Part shown: in pieces, positions 1-15,000 of the stretch
How the letters are laid out: the number at the start of each line of letters is the position of its first letter
Numbering within the stretch: position 1 is the stretch's first letter
NCBI GenBank assembly: GCA_033980235.1
Contig: CM067059.1
Coordinates: 20,695,494 to 20,759,493, forward strand
Source of the DNA: Diadema setosum
Lineage: Eukaryota; Echinodermata; Echinoidea; Diadematoida; Diadematidae
Length of the DNA stretch: 64,000 bases
Direction of reading: 5' to 3'
Notes under the pieces: model-generated
What the model was told of the DNA's origin: nothing
The model's input: only the letters and a program-made list of their open reading frames with translations
Database searches by the model: none
Translations under genes and position numbers: made by a program

Positions 1-2765
1 AGTGCAAAGCCTCTGTTTGCTGGATCTGATGATCCTTGCCTTTTGTCAGGGGCATTTCTTGTCATTATTTTTGGTTTAAGATAAAATGCAAGGGATTTTG
101 TCTCGTTCTGGTTGACCAACTTTGAAATCAGATTACCCAAATATTTTTAGGTGACATGTTAGTACAAATGCATCAGATGTTATGATATACCTTCGTACTG
201 TAAACATCTTTCACTATTCTTCCAAGTCTAATATGTATTCACAGAATGATCATAGAGCTAATATGTGGCTGCTGACCCATGCCACGTACACGTACAGTAT
301 AATGTGGGACAGTCTGAAAATGTCAATGGCTGATTATGCAGACTGTAGCCTGTTAGACATTCATAAGGCCGAGTTAGAGTGCAGGTTGAGAATTTGCGTG
401 TCTTGATTAGGCAAACATAAAAAGAATGTCAAATTATTCACCAGAAGCCACATCAATCTGACAAACATAAACAGCATTAGTGTGTACAGTGTATGTACAA
501 ATACATATGCAAATCTTGTTCGATGTCTGAATGCATTCATTCAATCTGCTATGTGCTTAGTCCATATTCCTAATAAAAGATGAAAGATGAGTATTATACA
601 TGTCTAACATGAAATCAAGTGCTGTAATAGTGTGTGAAACAGGTAGTTGGGACTATTGTTAGTTTTAATTCATGCAGATTTTGTCTGTTTAGGTTTGTAG
701 TTGATGCACTGTTTAAAGCAAACTCCAGAAGTCATATGTTTGTTTGTGATGCCAGCTCAAGTATCATGCTCTAACTCCTCTATACAGCTATTATGTACAT
801 GTACATGTTATGTATACAGTATACAACTTGTACATATTTACCGTGAATAGGGAGAGTTATATGTATGCATGAATGTATGTATGGTTTATAAATGTACAAT
901 TGTGTATACATGCATGTGTGTCTGTGGGGGGGGGGGGGGGGTATTCTTTGTGTACGGTATGTGTTTGATTTATAAGGGTGTTTCCAGGTCTGCTCTCAAC
1001 CATTACAAGATGCTACCAGCCAGCATGCATGCTTACTAAGGGCATGGACCTTGTAGGTCCATGCTGAGGGCAACCGAAAGTCACTGCTTAGGTGTCTTGT
1101 ATACTTCAACAGTTAACCAATTTGAGGCAAGTGTGAAGATATGTTTCTTCAGCTCTGCCTGTAATTGGGTACCTAAGAACAGACCTTTTGAACTTCAACA
1201 TTTTTAAATATGTACCGCCACTCATTGACATTTTTCTTGTAAGGATACATGTAATGAATGGAGGAATGTTGTTAAAGAAGAAAGTTGCAGACTCAACATG
1301 AGATATGAGAAAAAAAAAAACTTTTCTCAAGAGACTTCTCTCTGAAATGATGAATTACACAGAAATACTTCTTTCAAGTGTAAAAAAAAAAAAAAAAAAA
1401 AAAAAAATAGTATTGTACATTGTATTTTACCAGTGGGTTGGTGTGCTTTGTCTGTTGAGGCCTGTAGTTCAAAGCCTATCCTTTCTGTGTATAATGTATC
1501 TTTTTTCATTTTTTTTTTAATTAGACATTTTGTATTTACAAGTTATTAGATAAGCCAAGATAAGTACTCTTCCAGGAATCTTGTTAAAACATTTTGCTTT
1601 GCCCACCTCTGTCTGTCTGTCTGTCTGTCTCTCTTGCTCTCTTTGTTCCTTCTTTCCATTTCTGTTTGATCATGAATCCATTGGAATAGCGGTATGTGCA
1701 GTGCCACTCCTTCTGTAGTGAACCGTCGTTGCAGTCCAGTTGTAAGTCTACCAGGAAGACAAACCTGGCATATACAATTGTAGGCCTACTAGGAAATGCA
1801 TTGGACACCCCATTTATCCTGAGCAAAAAGAGGGTTCTGAAGCCTACTACAGTGGAAACATGATATAAAGAGATTTGATAAAACAAAATACCTGAAAGAA
1901 CAAACTTATTTTTCCGGTCTCCATGAATTTATTTCCCTTGTTTTGTATTGTTTATTGACTACTATGTAACAAAATATCTGATAAATAGAACAAATTGTCT
2001 TGGTCCCATGGATCTCATTAACTGAGTTTCCACTGTATAGCAGGCCTTGAACAGCCTTTCAGCTCAGTATGAACAGACAGAATTCAGAAACGGAGATCTG
2101 ATCAGGTCAGGTTCTCAAACCACCTCCATGGGGTGGTTTCAAAGCTGCCTACAGCAGCCTCAAAGAGCCTCAGCTGCAGTGTAAATGCTAAGGAGTTCGA
2201 GAAGCGGCTTTTCTGCTGACCCGGAAGGTCTCACTGAAGGTCATCACCTAAAATGTAAACAAACCAGCCGTCTTGTTCAGTCGCCACTGATGAAAGTTGC
2301 ACTTTTGCGCTCAGTCACTTTTACGATTATGTAAGAAATTCAAAAGCCCATGCCATATATCATAGGGGAACTCAGTTACCATGGAAACGGAGCCAGTAGG
2401 TCCTACTTGGGCAAAACCAGCTGGAGCGATATAAACAGACAAGAGACCACTTTTTTGAGTGGGCTTTCAAACCTTGAGGAGGCTCTGAAACCGACCCGCA
2501 GGGTAAATGGGGTACACATTTGCTTCTGACAATGGGCGCTACTGATACCAAGCTGTGTTTGATTTTGTACATGTCTTTGTTTTTCCATGCTGAATATTCA
2601 CTCTTTGCAGTTATTGTGCTCTTTATATCTAAACTCTCCTGTGGTACTTCAGGGGTCACAGTAAATCCCCCCCCCCCCCCAGCATTTAGCAAAGTAGACT
2701 AGGCTTTGTTTTGATCCCATAATAAGTCTTGCTCACGGTTATGGATTTACTCAATTTTCCAACAG
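1..2765. other. Presumed SOS first intron, 3' part
   Basis: No coding exon is visible. It holds simple sequence only: a G16-type tract near 926, a long A tract at 1382-1406, GTCT repeats at about 1605-1630 and a C tract near 2667. It ends in the acceptor CAG at 2763-2765. The 3' position and the missing 29 codons imply it is the end of a large first intron. Confidence 0.6.
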
Positions 2766-3023
2766 GTGCAGCAACAGGTCCATGCCAATCTGCAGGCAGA
2801 CGAAGATTCATTAGAATACATCGAGAGTCTCATCATTTGCCTTCTCAACATGCTGTGTGCCGGTCAACCCCACAGCGTCCATGATGTGGAGGACCGCGTC
2901 AAGAAGACCTTCCCCAACCCCATTGACCAGTGGGCCATCAATGATGCTCGCTCCGCCCTTGAGAAGGGGCGCAAGAAGGCACCCCTGGTACTGCCCGTCG
3001 ACAAGATTCATCAGTTGTTGAGG
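2766..3023 (+). CDS. SOS1: SOS exon 2 (histone fold, first part)
   Basis: This exon has 86 codons, phase 0 at both ends. It starts after the acceptor AACAG with V-Q-Q-Q-V-H and ends L-L-R before GTGAGC. The stretch L-N-M-L-C and [19 protein letters not shown] matches the first helices of the SOS histone-fold module. In the family this module contacts membrane lipids and the helical linker and contributes to autoinhibition. The GTG at 2766 is a valine codon, not a start; the exon simply opens there. Confidence 0.95.
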
Positions 3024-6000
3024 GTGAGCCACGCAGTGTCATTCTATCATGGCTTATGAATCCCTCTTATTTCCACCTTTCTCTTTGTCTCATGACAGTG
3101 TGCTACAGGTGCCAGGACAGCTAGGGAGGGGGGAGGGGGGTGGGGGGTTGGGGGTTGAGACTACTGCAGTAGATTACATGTGAAGAGGTTTGAAGGCTGA
3201 TACTGATTGAGATATGCAGGGAATGGCAAACTAAAAGCCAGAAAACTGCATCATTTGTTGCTTGCCGCACGGCAGCTTGCCACACAGCACATTGCCACCA
3301 TCCCTAGGTCCATAACTAAACTTGACAACCACAGGTATGGAAGCAAGAGGAGTGGGTTGTCGCAGTGATCAGTATGATAAGAACAAAAACAGAGATAGAG
3401 GAATGCTGTATAGGTGCTGTGGTCTGTTACAGCCAAATAATAAGCCAGTTCGGAGTTAGCTCATGGGCACATAGGTCCGAATGACCTTTCTTTTTTCTCA
3501 GTCGGTTAAGGGGCTCTTCACTCGTTTTCAGAGCGACATAATGCATAAGCTTTACGCACCGATTTATGGTATTCATCAATCCTGCTTAAACAAAGAATGA
3601 ACTCGCATTGACCAGATGGCCAGAATGATCCGTCAATTAACACTTGGGAAAGCATCCATTTCATTATCTTACATTGAATGTAAGAACAACCTCTTTCTAT
3701 CGATATTGCCAAATACCACTTTTGCTGTCAGGTGGATGTGCTTGCAAGCAGCATTTATAAGGATTACATGAATAATCATTATGCATAATAATACATCACA
3801 GACGCTTATCCAAGCGACTTTAAAAACCAACGTGCCTGTTGGTAAGAATGACCTTTTTTCTGCTCATGCGCAGAGTGGAACTCCGAACTGGCTTATTTGT
3901 GTATAGCTTTAAAGGGGAAATTCCCCCCTCCCCCCCCCCCCAAAAAAAAAAAAGCAAGGTCGATGTGATAAAATAGCTATACAAATGGACACCATGCCCC
4001 CTGGAGGTGCCCCCAAAGCCCCTCAAGGTTGCTATGTTCTTCTGCAAGAATGTGTTGAATATGAACTTGCAGCATTTGAGTGAGTGCGAGGCCCACAGGG
4101 TCTCTTGTTTTTATTTGCTGATTTTTTTTTCTCACACTTTCACTGATCTACTTTTTTTTACATTTCCATGTTCATACAAAGCAACATAATATCAGGATTT
4201 ACTTTCCCTTTGAATGTGACCCCCTCCCCCCCCCCCCAAAAAAAAAAGGGCCTATGAGAGAAAGCAGTATGCTTTGTCTGGGGAAGTTTTCATTCAGGGC
4301 AGTATTTACTGGGCTGTGCAAGTGACAAACAATCTGCAGATGTAACTATACTGGCAAACACCTAGATACCCACTGTGGTAGTGATTCTGGGAAGTGCAGC
4401 AGTCCGAGTCTGGGCCAGCAGGACCTGGAGGCAGAAGCCATGTATATCATATAGATTGTCTCTTCAGTGGAAAAACACGTTCTTCTAAACAGCGTCGTTT
4501 GGAGGGAGGGCTTTGGCAGTTCCAAGTAGTGTTGCTGCCTCGACTCACGAACACAGATGTAAATGATTGCATGTGCATTGTATGTATTTGTGATCAAAGC
4601 TGAACTTGATAAAACCTGGGAATTACACATGTGCATGTCATTTATCAAATTGCATCTTCTGAATGCCAAAATTTTAAAGAAAGAACCTCAAACACACCTG
4701 CCATACTCGAAAATGTGGAAATACTGAGGCATGTGTTCAGTCTTTCATACCTTAGAAGAAAAAGGATAAGGGAAGAAAACCAGCATGCACATTAAAGTGC
4801 TGGGATCCACACCTGGGCACATCGTTTGTGTTTTATCATTAAGATTGCAAAGTCTTCGCAATCTTTTGTCGTCTGGTCACACTGGAAGTCATAACTTCTT
4901 GATCTTTGAATCAAGAAGTTTGGGTCATTAGTGCGCATGTGCAAGGAAGAAGAAAGAGCGCCATCTGATGTCTCATGATTGTGACGTAACAATGAACACC
5001 TGTACAACACAATAGCCGTGCGCTTCTGAGACACCGCCTGCAAACAGGTGGTGGACTGGTAGCATGACAAAGATCGTGAAGTTTCAGTTTCTAGCGGTCA
5101 CACTGGCAAAAGATCGAGAAGTTTGGCAGGCGTGAGGGAAAATATCCCTTGGTGGATTGGGAAGTTTCGCGGGAAGTTTGTGGTCACACTGCCAAAACTT
5201 CGAGATTCTAACGATCGCGATCTTGAACTTCTAGATCTTTTGCCAGTCTGACCGTGCCTATTATGACTTCAGAAAAGATTTCTCCCCGAACTTTGTATGC
5301 AGCTAATTTCAATTGTTTTGAAACTGCACATCAATGTCTTCTCTGAACTGATTGTGTGAAATATACATAAATCTCAAATATGCTACATGCAAGATCATTC
5401 CAGTATAATGAGAATGATATTATATAATGTATATAATTTCAGCAAATTTGCATTCTTGATATTGGGCAAATCTTGTTGGCATGACAATAGCATGTAATGG
5501 TTCGAAAGGAAACTGTACATAGGTGAGAGTATTGCTGTGACTAAAAAGAATGACAAATGACCAGCTGATCTGTGAAAGTCTGAGTGAAAGTATATAGTGG
5601 TAATAAAGAAAATATATGGTAACCACTTTATTTGAGATATGTCAGCCAACCCCAATGTGCCATATGCCATTCCAAGCAGTCCTCGTGATGGCGTGATGAT
5701 GATTTCTCTGTTGCATTGTGTAGGGAGTTCATTTGAGGGATGGCATCGATGGATTGTGCTATGGTAGGGTTTCCAGCAGAGTTTACAAGTCTCCCGGATT
5801 CCGCAGGAAGATCTGCGAAATCCTTCAAGTCCTGGCATTAGAATACAAATGCTTCCATAATGTGGGTATTACTTTGGCCTTTTGAGTTGGATGTAATACA
5901 GAAGCATCATCATAATTCCCCTTTAGAATCTTCCGAAGTTTGATGTGGGAACATTGGCAGCCCAGTTAACTTTGTTTTGGTTGTGACACCAAGTCAGATT

Positions 6001-9000
6001 CTGTTCAAAAGGCTTCCTCAAAGAGTAGTTAAAGTCAGTGAATTTTAATGTTTTGAGGGTTGCCATGTGATTTGGCATCACAGCCACATGCTTTCTCTCT
6101 CTAGGCTTTCTCTCTCTAGGTGCATGTGGTGCATTTGGTCAGAAAGTTGGCATTTGGAATATTCTCCTACGTAGTTCCCCTCTAATTAGTCAGATTGTGT
6201 GCAGTAGGTGACAGCCTGGGATTCATCCCCACCTCATTCTCTGCCATGTGTCGGTGAACTTATTTCTGGAAATTTTCTTAGAATATCACCTGATCATTGC
6301 AGCTATTTCTGAGACATATCAAGCCTCTATGACAAGTACCCTCTCATTGAGACATTATAAATAGGCTGCTGGCAGAACTGTCTCCGTGCCAATCATATGT
6401 AGTGACCATACAGAGAAAGCTTATTTCTCAGAAGCACAGTTCCCCCCCCCCCCACCACTTACCATACATCCATGCTTGCATCCCAAGTCACACAGGCTTC
6501 TTCCCTTAGTCAGTGTAAGCATTTTGTTTTTGTTTTTGTTTGTTTCTTTGGGTTTTATTTCCGGGGGGGGGGGGGGGGGGGGTTATTGTTTTTCATCCAG
6601 GTCATGGATTTTCCCAGTGCTTTCCCCGTTATACTACAGGATTCTAGGAAAGAAACTGAAACCAGCCCCTGGCTTTGTTTGGTGCTGTACCTGGGAATCC
6701 CTGGGGCTGATCATTCTCATCCTCTTATAATTAGTAAGGAAAGCCTGCTGACTGCCTTTAGTGGCTGGCATTCCACCAGCCTCAAGTACTATTTTTCTTA
6801 CGTACATGCTATTCAGGGCTGCACACAAACCATATTTTTTCTCTACTGGTCTGACCTGTCCCTGTCCCTTGCGTCAAATTGATTAACACAGGCTAATTCG
6901 GTGCTTATTTACGTCAATACAGGACAATTGGTCAATCAGTTGCAGTAGAAGAAGTTATTGGTCCTGATCTTTGGTCGCCTAGCCCGACCATGTTATTTTG
7001 TTTGACTAGTCATGTTGGACTAGCAAATTTGGCAATTGCCCAAAACTTACTGGCCCAACAGTGATTTTTACTGGTCTGGGACCATAGGACCAGTGCCAGT
7101 GTGAAGTGTTGTGCTGTGTATACACCATGTTCCTTCCGGCCCTGTTTGCCTGAAACGTAGTACGCCATCAGTAGGTGCGATATTCTCCTTTTTTCCCTTC
7201 GGTATTCTAGTCTTGTTCATTCCAGTTCTCGCTCCAGTGAACATGTAGCTATCAGACGCCATTCTCACGTCTTGTCAGGCTAGACAACACAATCCTGTCG
7301 CGTCCTACTATGGAGCACCTCCAAGTTACGTTACGGCTTATTACGTGCTGTCACGTTTTGTTGTGTTCACCCCATTGTAGCTCACCCGAGCCAAAGGCTC
7401 AAGTTAGCTATTGTGATCATTTGTCGTCGGTCGTCCAAAGTGAGTAAACTTTTTACATTTTCATCTTCTTCTTGAAAACCCCATGATGGATTTTTACCAA
7501 ACTTGGCAGGGAACATCCCTAGGGGGGCAGGATCTTGTTCAAATGGGCAATGTGCCAAATTTTCACAATTTGGGCCCTAATTTTCAGATTTTAGATGCTT
7601 GAATTTTTTTTCAAACTTGGCATGCATAGTCACATGTACAAATACAATTGGGCACAAATAACAAACAAAACACTGTTGAACTTCTGCATCTATAAAAAAG
7701 TTGCATTTTCTACAGGATTTTAGCAGTTTGTCAATTTTTGACATGATGTGAAGAATGTTGCACAAGTAAGCTAAATCCCTTTGAAGACAAACCTTACACA
7801 GTCACTGCATTGTCAAGGTGTAGGTACTTGAATTGGATATCTTGAATATGTGTCTTATTTAGTCAAAAGAAAACAAAGTCCTGTCCCTACCACCACCTTC
7901 GAGCTGCTCCTGGGCTTCTTTTCTATTAGTCCATGATGGTAAAAATTGACATACATTTTTCCCATACATGTGAATGGACTAGTATTACTGTAGAAATGGT
8001 AGGGAAACATCCACAAATCTTACTGCAGTGAACATGTTATGGCTTTTTGCTACCATGACAATGTTTGAGAAGCACATCAAATGGGTGTAGCCTTAGTTTT
8101 GACCTGGAAATATAAAAAAAAAGAAAAGAAAATGCAGTCTGTGCCAGTCAGCTTTAATGATTGCTGTTGATCAGCACTGCCATGGTTCTGCTTCTCTCAG
8201 TGATCTTGACCTACATCACCATGAAAGAATTATGAAAATCTTCAACAATTGAAATGGAGAAGAAAAGAAAAAAAGATTTTCGGGTCAGCGACATTGGTGC
8301 CACTACCCATGATATGCAAGTGGCCCAGATTTGATACACTATGCAAGTGACTTTTTGGTACCATATCTGTTTCTGCATAGTGCAGGAACTGAGCGCACAA
8401 GGTTGTTATATATTGCTTTTAAATCTTGAGCCTTTCATTTCGATTGTTTATTTCTTGGCATATACCTAGAAGTTACATACTCATTGTCTAATTTTTTCCC
8501 AAGCTGTTGTTAGAATTCCACAGAGCGAGACAGAACAACAAAATGTTACTCATGGGAGCATGCGTATTGCAAAATGGTGATTCTTTCTAGATAAGAATGA
8601 ATGTACATAGTATGTGGGAAGTATAATTGATTTTCCACATGATTGCAATGAACCAGGATATATCTATGTCTGTGTGAGAGTTAATTCTCACCCCACATCC
8701 AGAAACTAACATGAGGATGAGGACTGCTGGAGGGACTTGTTATGTCCAGAGACTTGAGTCATCGATAGCGAGCTGTCCGGTGTTTGGATGCCCTGATATT
8801 CCGGGAAAAGTGAGGATGACTCGTCGTGTGCCATCACTTGGCTTGCATCATTACCCGAAATAACTCTCATTCAAAATGAAATGATGGGAGTGGAGTTACC
8901 AGCGACATCATTGGTTGATCAAAGCGTTTGATATCTGTTAATTCAAATTGCATTGTATTTTGGGTGATAAGTGTGCCTGTGTATTGTGGATGGAAACCCT

Positions 9001-12000
9001 TGATCTGCTTATGATTAATCTTTGTATACATTCTGTGATATAAGCCCACAGTAGGCTGGTCTTTTCGCCTGTCATCACTTGCAAATGTGCACATGAACAG
9101 GCATCTTCAGACAGTCTAGATGAAGATGCTTAGAAGCCCAAATTTTAATGTCCATGGTTATGTGGAATCGGGAGAGAGACATTGTTGTGCACATATTATC
9201 AGTAATGTCACCAGCATGCTAGGTTATAAGAAGGGGATAGATGAGGCAGCGGGAGGGACAGGCAGAGAAAGAGAGGGAGAGAGAGAGAGAGAGGGGGAGA
9301 GGCCGGGAGCATCCTACGGCAGAGCATCCTACGATGAATCATCCTCACCGCGACTGCATTCCGCCCCCACATGTCACCACTGTTATGTCGGAGGCTCTTG
9401 TCTCCTCTGAGGTCACTAGCCTTCCATGTGTATGTGTATGTGTGAGTGTGTGCGCTGATCAGCGAGCGAGTAAGCCAAGTGAGTCAAACTGGGGGATGGA
9501 TATTTATGAAAAGCAGATATCTGATTGCAGAAAAACCTAAACGGATATTAGAAGCCAAAAATAGAGGGTATCATGTACCTTGTCTGTGGCTAGTGGGAGC
9601 CTACCATAGTGACCCACACTCAGCCAAGACTGGGTATCATCATGTATCCAGTCTGTGGTGCAAGTTTCTTTGTTTGGAGTCCTAATGGCTTTCTTGTGTG
9701 GGTCTGGTGAGTGTTCAAATGAATGATTGTGATGTTTTTGTTCTACAGGGGAATTCAAATGCATGTGTGTTGTGGATCAGACATCGGAAGTGAACAAATT
9801 TGTACGTGGCTGTCTTTGTGTAAGAAATTGAGGCAAGTGAGAGGCATGAAAAAATGCTAGAATTATGAGTCTGTGAGGTAACATATATTCTGTAATGAAA
9901 TGTAATGAATGTGCCTATGTATAGGAAGAGGCTAGTCATGTATGTGGTTTATGAAATTAAATATAACACTGATGAACAATACCCATTTGTGGGAATTATC
10001 AGACATAAACAATTCTCTATGTAAACATTGCTTTATTCCATTGATACTGCATTTGTTAAAGGGTGTGTACAGTTCTGGTCGAGGTGTAGATTTAGCTTTT
10101 AACATTTTGCGAGATATTCAGAAACCACTCTATTAGAAGTCAAAGAGCATGCAGTTCTAAGGGGTATCAAAAGTTTATTCGATGAAAATCGGTTTTGGAA
10201 TGGCTGAGATATCCAAAAACAAGGTGAAACAAAGAGATCCTAATAAAGTTGGGGCATGTCGCCTTTTATTATTAACACTTTTTGGGATATCTCAGCCATT
10301 TGAAAACCAATTTTCATCAAATAAACGTTGAATCCTTCTTGAAATTTCATGCTCTTTCATATTTCATAAGAGGCTTTTCATTATCTCACCGAGGAATGTT
10401 CAAAGCGTGAATCCCTACCTCAACCAGTACTGTACAGGCCCTTTAACATTCACTTGCAGCATTTAAGTTGTGTGTATTGTGTGTACTTTTCTGAAGCTCA
10501 TATTTCCTGGTCAAACAAATAAGATAGGGCCCTCAGGGTATGACCACGAAGAAGATGTAAGAGAGGTTTTGCATGATTTCTTGAAGAATACACACACACA
10601 CACACTAAAAGATTGACATAGATTCAGTCCGCAAACAAGAAATGTTGTTGCCTGTTTGGTTACTTTCTAGTTCTACTGTTCTGTGAGAGTCTGGATACAA
10701 TGTGAAACTTGCCCAACGTGGACAGAAAGAACAATGACACTGTCAGTGTAGTGAAAGTACCACACATCCTAGGCTTCACAGAATTAATCTTCAAAACAAA
10801 GAAAAAGATAGACAAGAGAATTTAGCAGCAATCTGAAACTTCTCCAGGGACCCCATTAACACAGGCTCCCAGCTCTTGAAGTTGACACATGAGTTCTATT
10901 TTTAGCTGCTGAATTTGCTAATGATTGATCTTTGACATACAGGCACAATAGACCTTACACAACTCATTTGCTAATGTGTACCTACCAGAAATAACCTGCC
11001 TCGTTTACTATGTGTATAGAATTCAGTCTTGTCTTGTGCTTTCCACCCACAGTTGGTTTCAAAGTATCTTCTCTATAGAACTTTTTTTATTCCTTTCCTG
11101 AAACTGGAGTGAGCAGTATGGATTATGACACACCATGAATCTGTAACATTCTAATGTTTATCCATTAGGAATAGTCTTAGGATACACATTCAAAACAAAG
11201 TTCCCAGTGTGTAGAAAAAAAAAAAAACTGATTCCACGTAGATGTGACGTTGAATGCATCACTATGCAACTAGCAGGAAAGTGGTAGCCTGAACTTGAGC
11301 AGGGAAAAGTGTTTTTTGTTTTTTTTTTAATCTATTTTTCTTGGGAATTGATGGTCAAGGTTACCTGGAGCAATGTTTGGAAATGTCATCAATAGTTGCA
11401 GAAGGCCATAAGAGTGACGCATGAGCATGTTTTCACTCAAGAGTCTGCTTAGGGGCCCTTCTTCAAACTGTATGGCAGTTTCTGACATGAGCAGGAAATT
11501 TTGTAAGCTTATTTCTCTGGGAATGTTCATCCACGTTATGAACCCTGGTGTTCTTTGCACATTGCATCTTGCATTTTCAGTGCACTTTTGTCTAGGTATT
11601 TTACATTATACAATGAGTATGAAGTTGATGACTATTGTCGCATCATGACTTAAAGTATATGTATATATATATATATTTTTTTTTTTTTCTAAGCCTCATA
11701 CTGTTTGCATGTATTTCACAAGCAGGTTATTACGCTTTATAGAAGTGGTTCATACCTGTTTAACTGTATGTTGTTTTGCAGCAAACCAAATTAGTTAATT
11801 ACATGCTTCACTTTAAGACAGGTGGTATACTTCTGATGTTCAAAATGCTCGTTGCTGTCCACCATGGATTTATGTGGTCAAATTCCCTATAGTCTTGTGA
11901 ATAATATGTTTCTGTTAATTTCTGTTTGTATTTAAAGACATTTTCACTTTTGTTTAGGATGAAAACTTGCTCCATGGTAGTTGGGATTACAGAAAACAAA

Positions 12001-15000
12001 TGTGACTCCATACAAGAAGATTTGAACTAAGAGAGCAGGGATCCAGTCACCTAATCTATTTGTTTGTCTGCTTGTGTTTCACTACTACTAGGAGGTGCTT
12101 GGTTACCGTGTCGACTACCAGGTGTCTCTCTATCTTGTAGCTGTCCTGGAATATATTGCTGCTGACATCCTGAAGGTGAGACTCAGCTTTGGCATGTTCT
12201 AACTGAAAGGAGGAATGATCGCTCTCTCTCTTCACACAAAAGATACCTCTTCTCAAAAGTTCTGCAAATGTGTTAAGCACTTGATGAAAGCAAGAGAATA
12301 TTAAGCAGAGGGATGAAGGTTGAGGTTTGAATTATCTTCAATTTGTCTCCCTCTACAAATAAAATTTTGTAAGATCACATATGCTGATCTATATTTTAAC
12401 TAGCATGTCAGAAAAGGACTTGAACTTGTGAAGCAGAACTGTCATCCATTTGTTTGAATTTTTCCCCCACTGATTTTGTTTGCAGAAGAATTTCAAGGTT
12501 GCTACCAGAGAATAGAGCTCACAAAAGCCCATGTCTTATTTTGTATTTCGTTGTATGTGAAATTATGTTGATATCCGGTGTAAGAAATTGATTGGGGCTG
12601 TTATTGAGATAGCTGCTTTAAATGTATCCAGCAGAGATTTTAAAAGCTAAACCTTGTACAAGTCATTGTTAGTGGCTTAGGAAGATGCCTGTACCCCACA
12701 TGTGTTTCAGCATATCTACCAGTATGTGGAGATGCTTGACCCCTCAGATATGTTTGATAGACTATGTGTAGCCATCTAGGTATTATGTAGAAGGCAACCT
12801 GCCTAGAGTAAGCTAGTCTTAACAAATATGTACCATACCTGTAGGATCTATAGTTGAACTTGCCTTTTGCTCCGTTTGGGTCTGATTAAAAGGGCTTTTA
12901 CAGGAGATGCAGCTTCACTGGCAGAAAGTAACACAGAACTTTAAAGGTGGTGGCTACTAAATGCTGCAAAATATCATTCACCTGTATCAGACAGGTGGCC
13001 ACCATACAAGTTTTCTTGAAGGGGAAGGAGGGGGGCATGAGGGTTTGAGTGGCCTCATAATGCAGGTGGCTTGTATAGACTTACTGTGGCAACATCGTGA
13101 CAATGTCGGGAGAACAAAATTCCTGTAAAATTCCAATAAAATTGCAGGAGAGATCGAGGGGTACCGTTTTCACAGACTTATTCCCCTTTCAGTGACCCTC
13201 CTGGCTTAGGCCGGGCCCGAGCTAAGTGGTAAAATTTCGAGTTTATGAATGGGTTGGGCCAAAGTGGCGGACTATTTTGGCGCTGCTGCAGCCTAGCACC
13301 AGGCGCGGGCCAGGCTCAAACCTGGCGCTGATCGAAGAGTTTATGAACGGTAGCAGCGCCAGGCTCGGGCCAAAATTCTTTGCACGGTCAAAACTCACAA
13401 TTACTGGCTGTGCCTCCGCCGGAGCGCGCGTTCAGTTAACGTGGTAGCTATCCTTTACATGGTGGAGTTCGTGAATGGGTCATTGTAAAAGTATCGCTGC
13501 TCTGCTATGGTTACTGAGCGAAATTTTTTACTGCTTGGCGTGGACCAATTTAACTCGGGCCAGGAGCTGGCCAAAAATGCACGAGTTACTGAAAGGGGTA
13601 ACTCACCGAAAACCTTACCCAGGTAGGTTTCCATGAAGGGGATGTGTCCACTGATGCAACTAGCACGCCTACCGGCCAGTAGCGCCTATTGTTCTAGATT
13701 GTGCGCATACAATCACTGATCTCAACTACGTAGAGATTAGTAGTTACAGTCTATGCACGTGATTGGCACGTGGTGTGTCAGTCATTCTCTGTCTGCATTG
13801 TTGTTTATGCGGGTTGAGTGTATCAAAGCTATATTACCGCGGTTGCGTTCTAACAGAATGGTTGCCGGGAGAGTATCACAGTAATGTTAGGGCAATGGTA
13901 GGTAGAATTTGGCCAAAGTTACCGCGACAATGTCTGAGCAACATTTTGCGGGGACTGCTTTAAAATGCAGGGTGAAAAAAGATTACCCTGCTGTTGCCAT
14001 GGTAACTTGAAGTGTGAAAGACTGTTAAAACGGGGCATGAAACAGGGTCGACTATATGCTGCTACAGGCGTGGGGGGGGGGGGGGGGCAGAATTCTTCAG
14101 TCGGCAGGTGACATGTTTCCAGGTCCCTCTCTATATGGATCCAGAGCATCTATAATTTAGGTCCAGGGTCTGGTTTGGTATCCTGGAACTATCCATGGTT
14201 CTGACCTTGAATGCCCACCATCGTTGTGTGATCCATTTTCATAATGCCCACACAAACTTTCTTTCTGGGGTTATCTGGTTGTTGAAGGTTGTAAGAATTG
14301 CACTGAGTTTGACCTTGTGAGTTCTTTGTCATGTTATCTGCATAAAGGGTATAATTTTGTATTGGGTGTTAGTTTATTAAGCGTCGGCATAGAAGTTAAA
14401 TGAAGTTACAAAGTCAAAATCTCATGATCTTAATTCATTTTTATTTTCTTTGTAAACTGGGAAAGCAATAACACTTAGAGCTTTGTATCTCCAATACCCA
14501 TATGATCTTTCGTTAGTTAGTTTGTTTGTTTGTGTTTCTTTGTTTAAAAGGGTAATCATGTTAATCCAGGGCTGCACACTAACTTATTTTTTCTACCTAG
14601 TCCAACCTGTTTGTCAGACCAGTAGATACCCAGTTTTTCTATTTTGTACAGGTCTAATCATCACATTTCAATCTATTGCTGTAGAGACCTCATTCAAAAA
14701 TTACTTTAATTGGGCTGTATGAAAAATTTTACAAATTTTAGCCTTGTTTCTGTGCAGAAAAGAAGGATAATTCTTAAACTGACACATATCTCAGGAGGGT
14801 GCAAGTAATTAATAGGAATATGTTTGATATTATCAGGGTGATATGAATATGCATGAATTTATCTTGACAGTGTATGTTCATTCTTCACATAATGACCAAA
14901 AATGGTGATACTACAAATAGCATATTTGAAGTGCAATTACAGTAAGCCCAAACCATGCCCCATTTATACTCTACTTGCTGTGTGTCACTTCTGACATTTG

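Larger units (their letters stand above)
3024..12091. other. SOS intron 2 (9.1 kb)
   Basis: This is a GT-AG intron with no gene seen inside. It carries several transposon remnants listed separately (3439-3897, 5096-5253, 7380-7800, 10056-10446), a GA-rich run at 9262-9300, an AC run near 10590, C/G tracts near 3925, 4220, 6440 and 6565, and AT-rich filler. The remaining stretches show no recognisable structure. Confidence 0.7.

Noticed and set aside
2766..2768. GTG as a start codon
   Set aside because: It is the first codon after a splice acceptor and aligns with an internal valine of SOS.
6386..6882. Two overlapping frames of 114 and 136 codons
   Set aside because: Both cross a G18 tract as polyglycine and have no conserved features; they are chance frames in intron 2.
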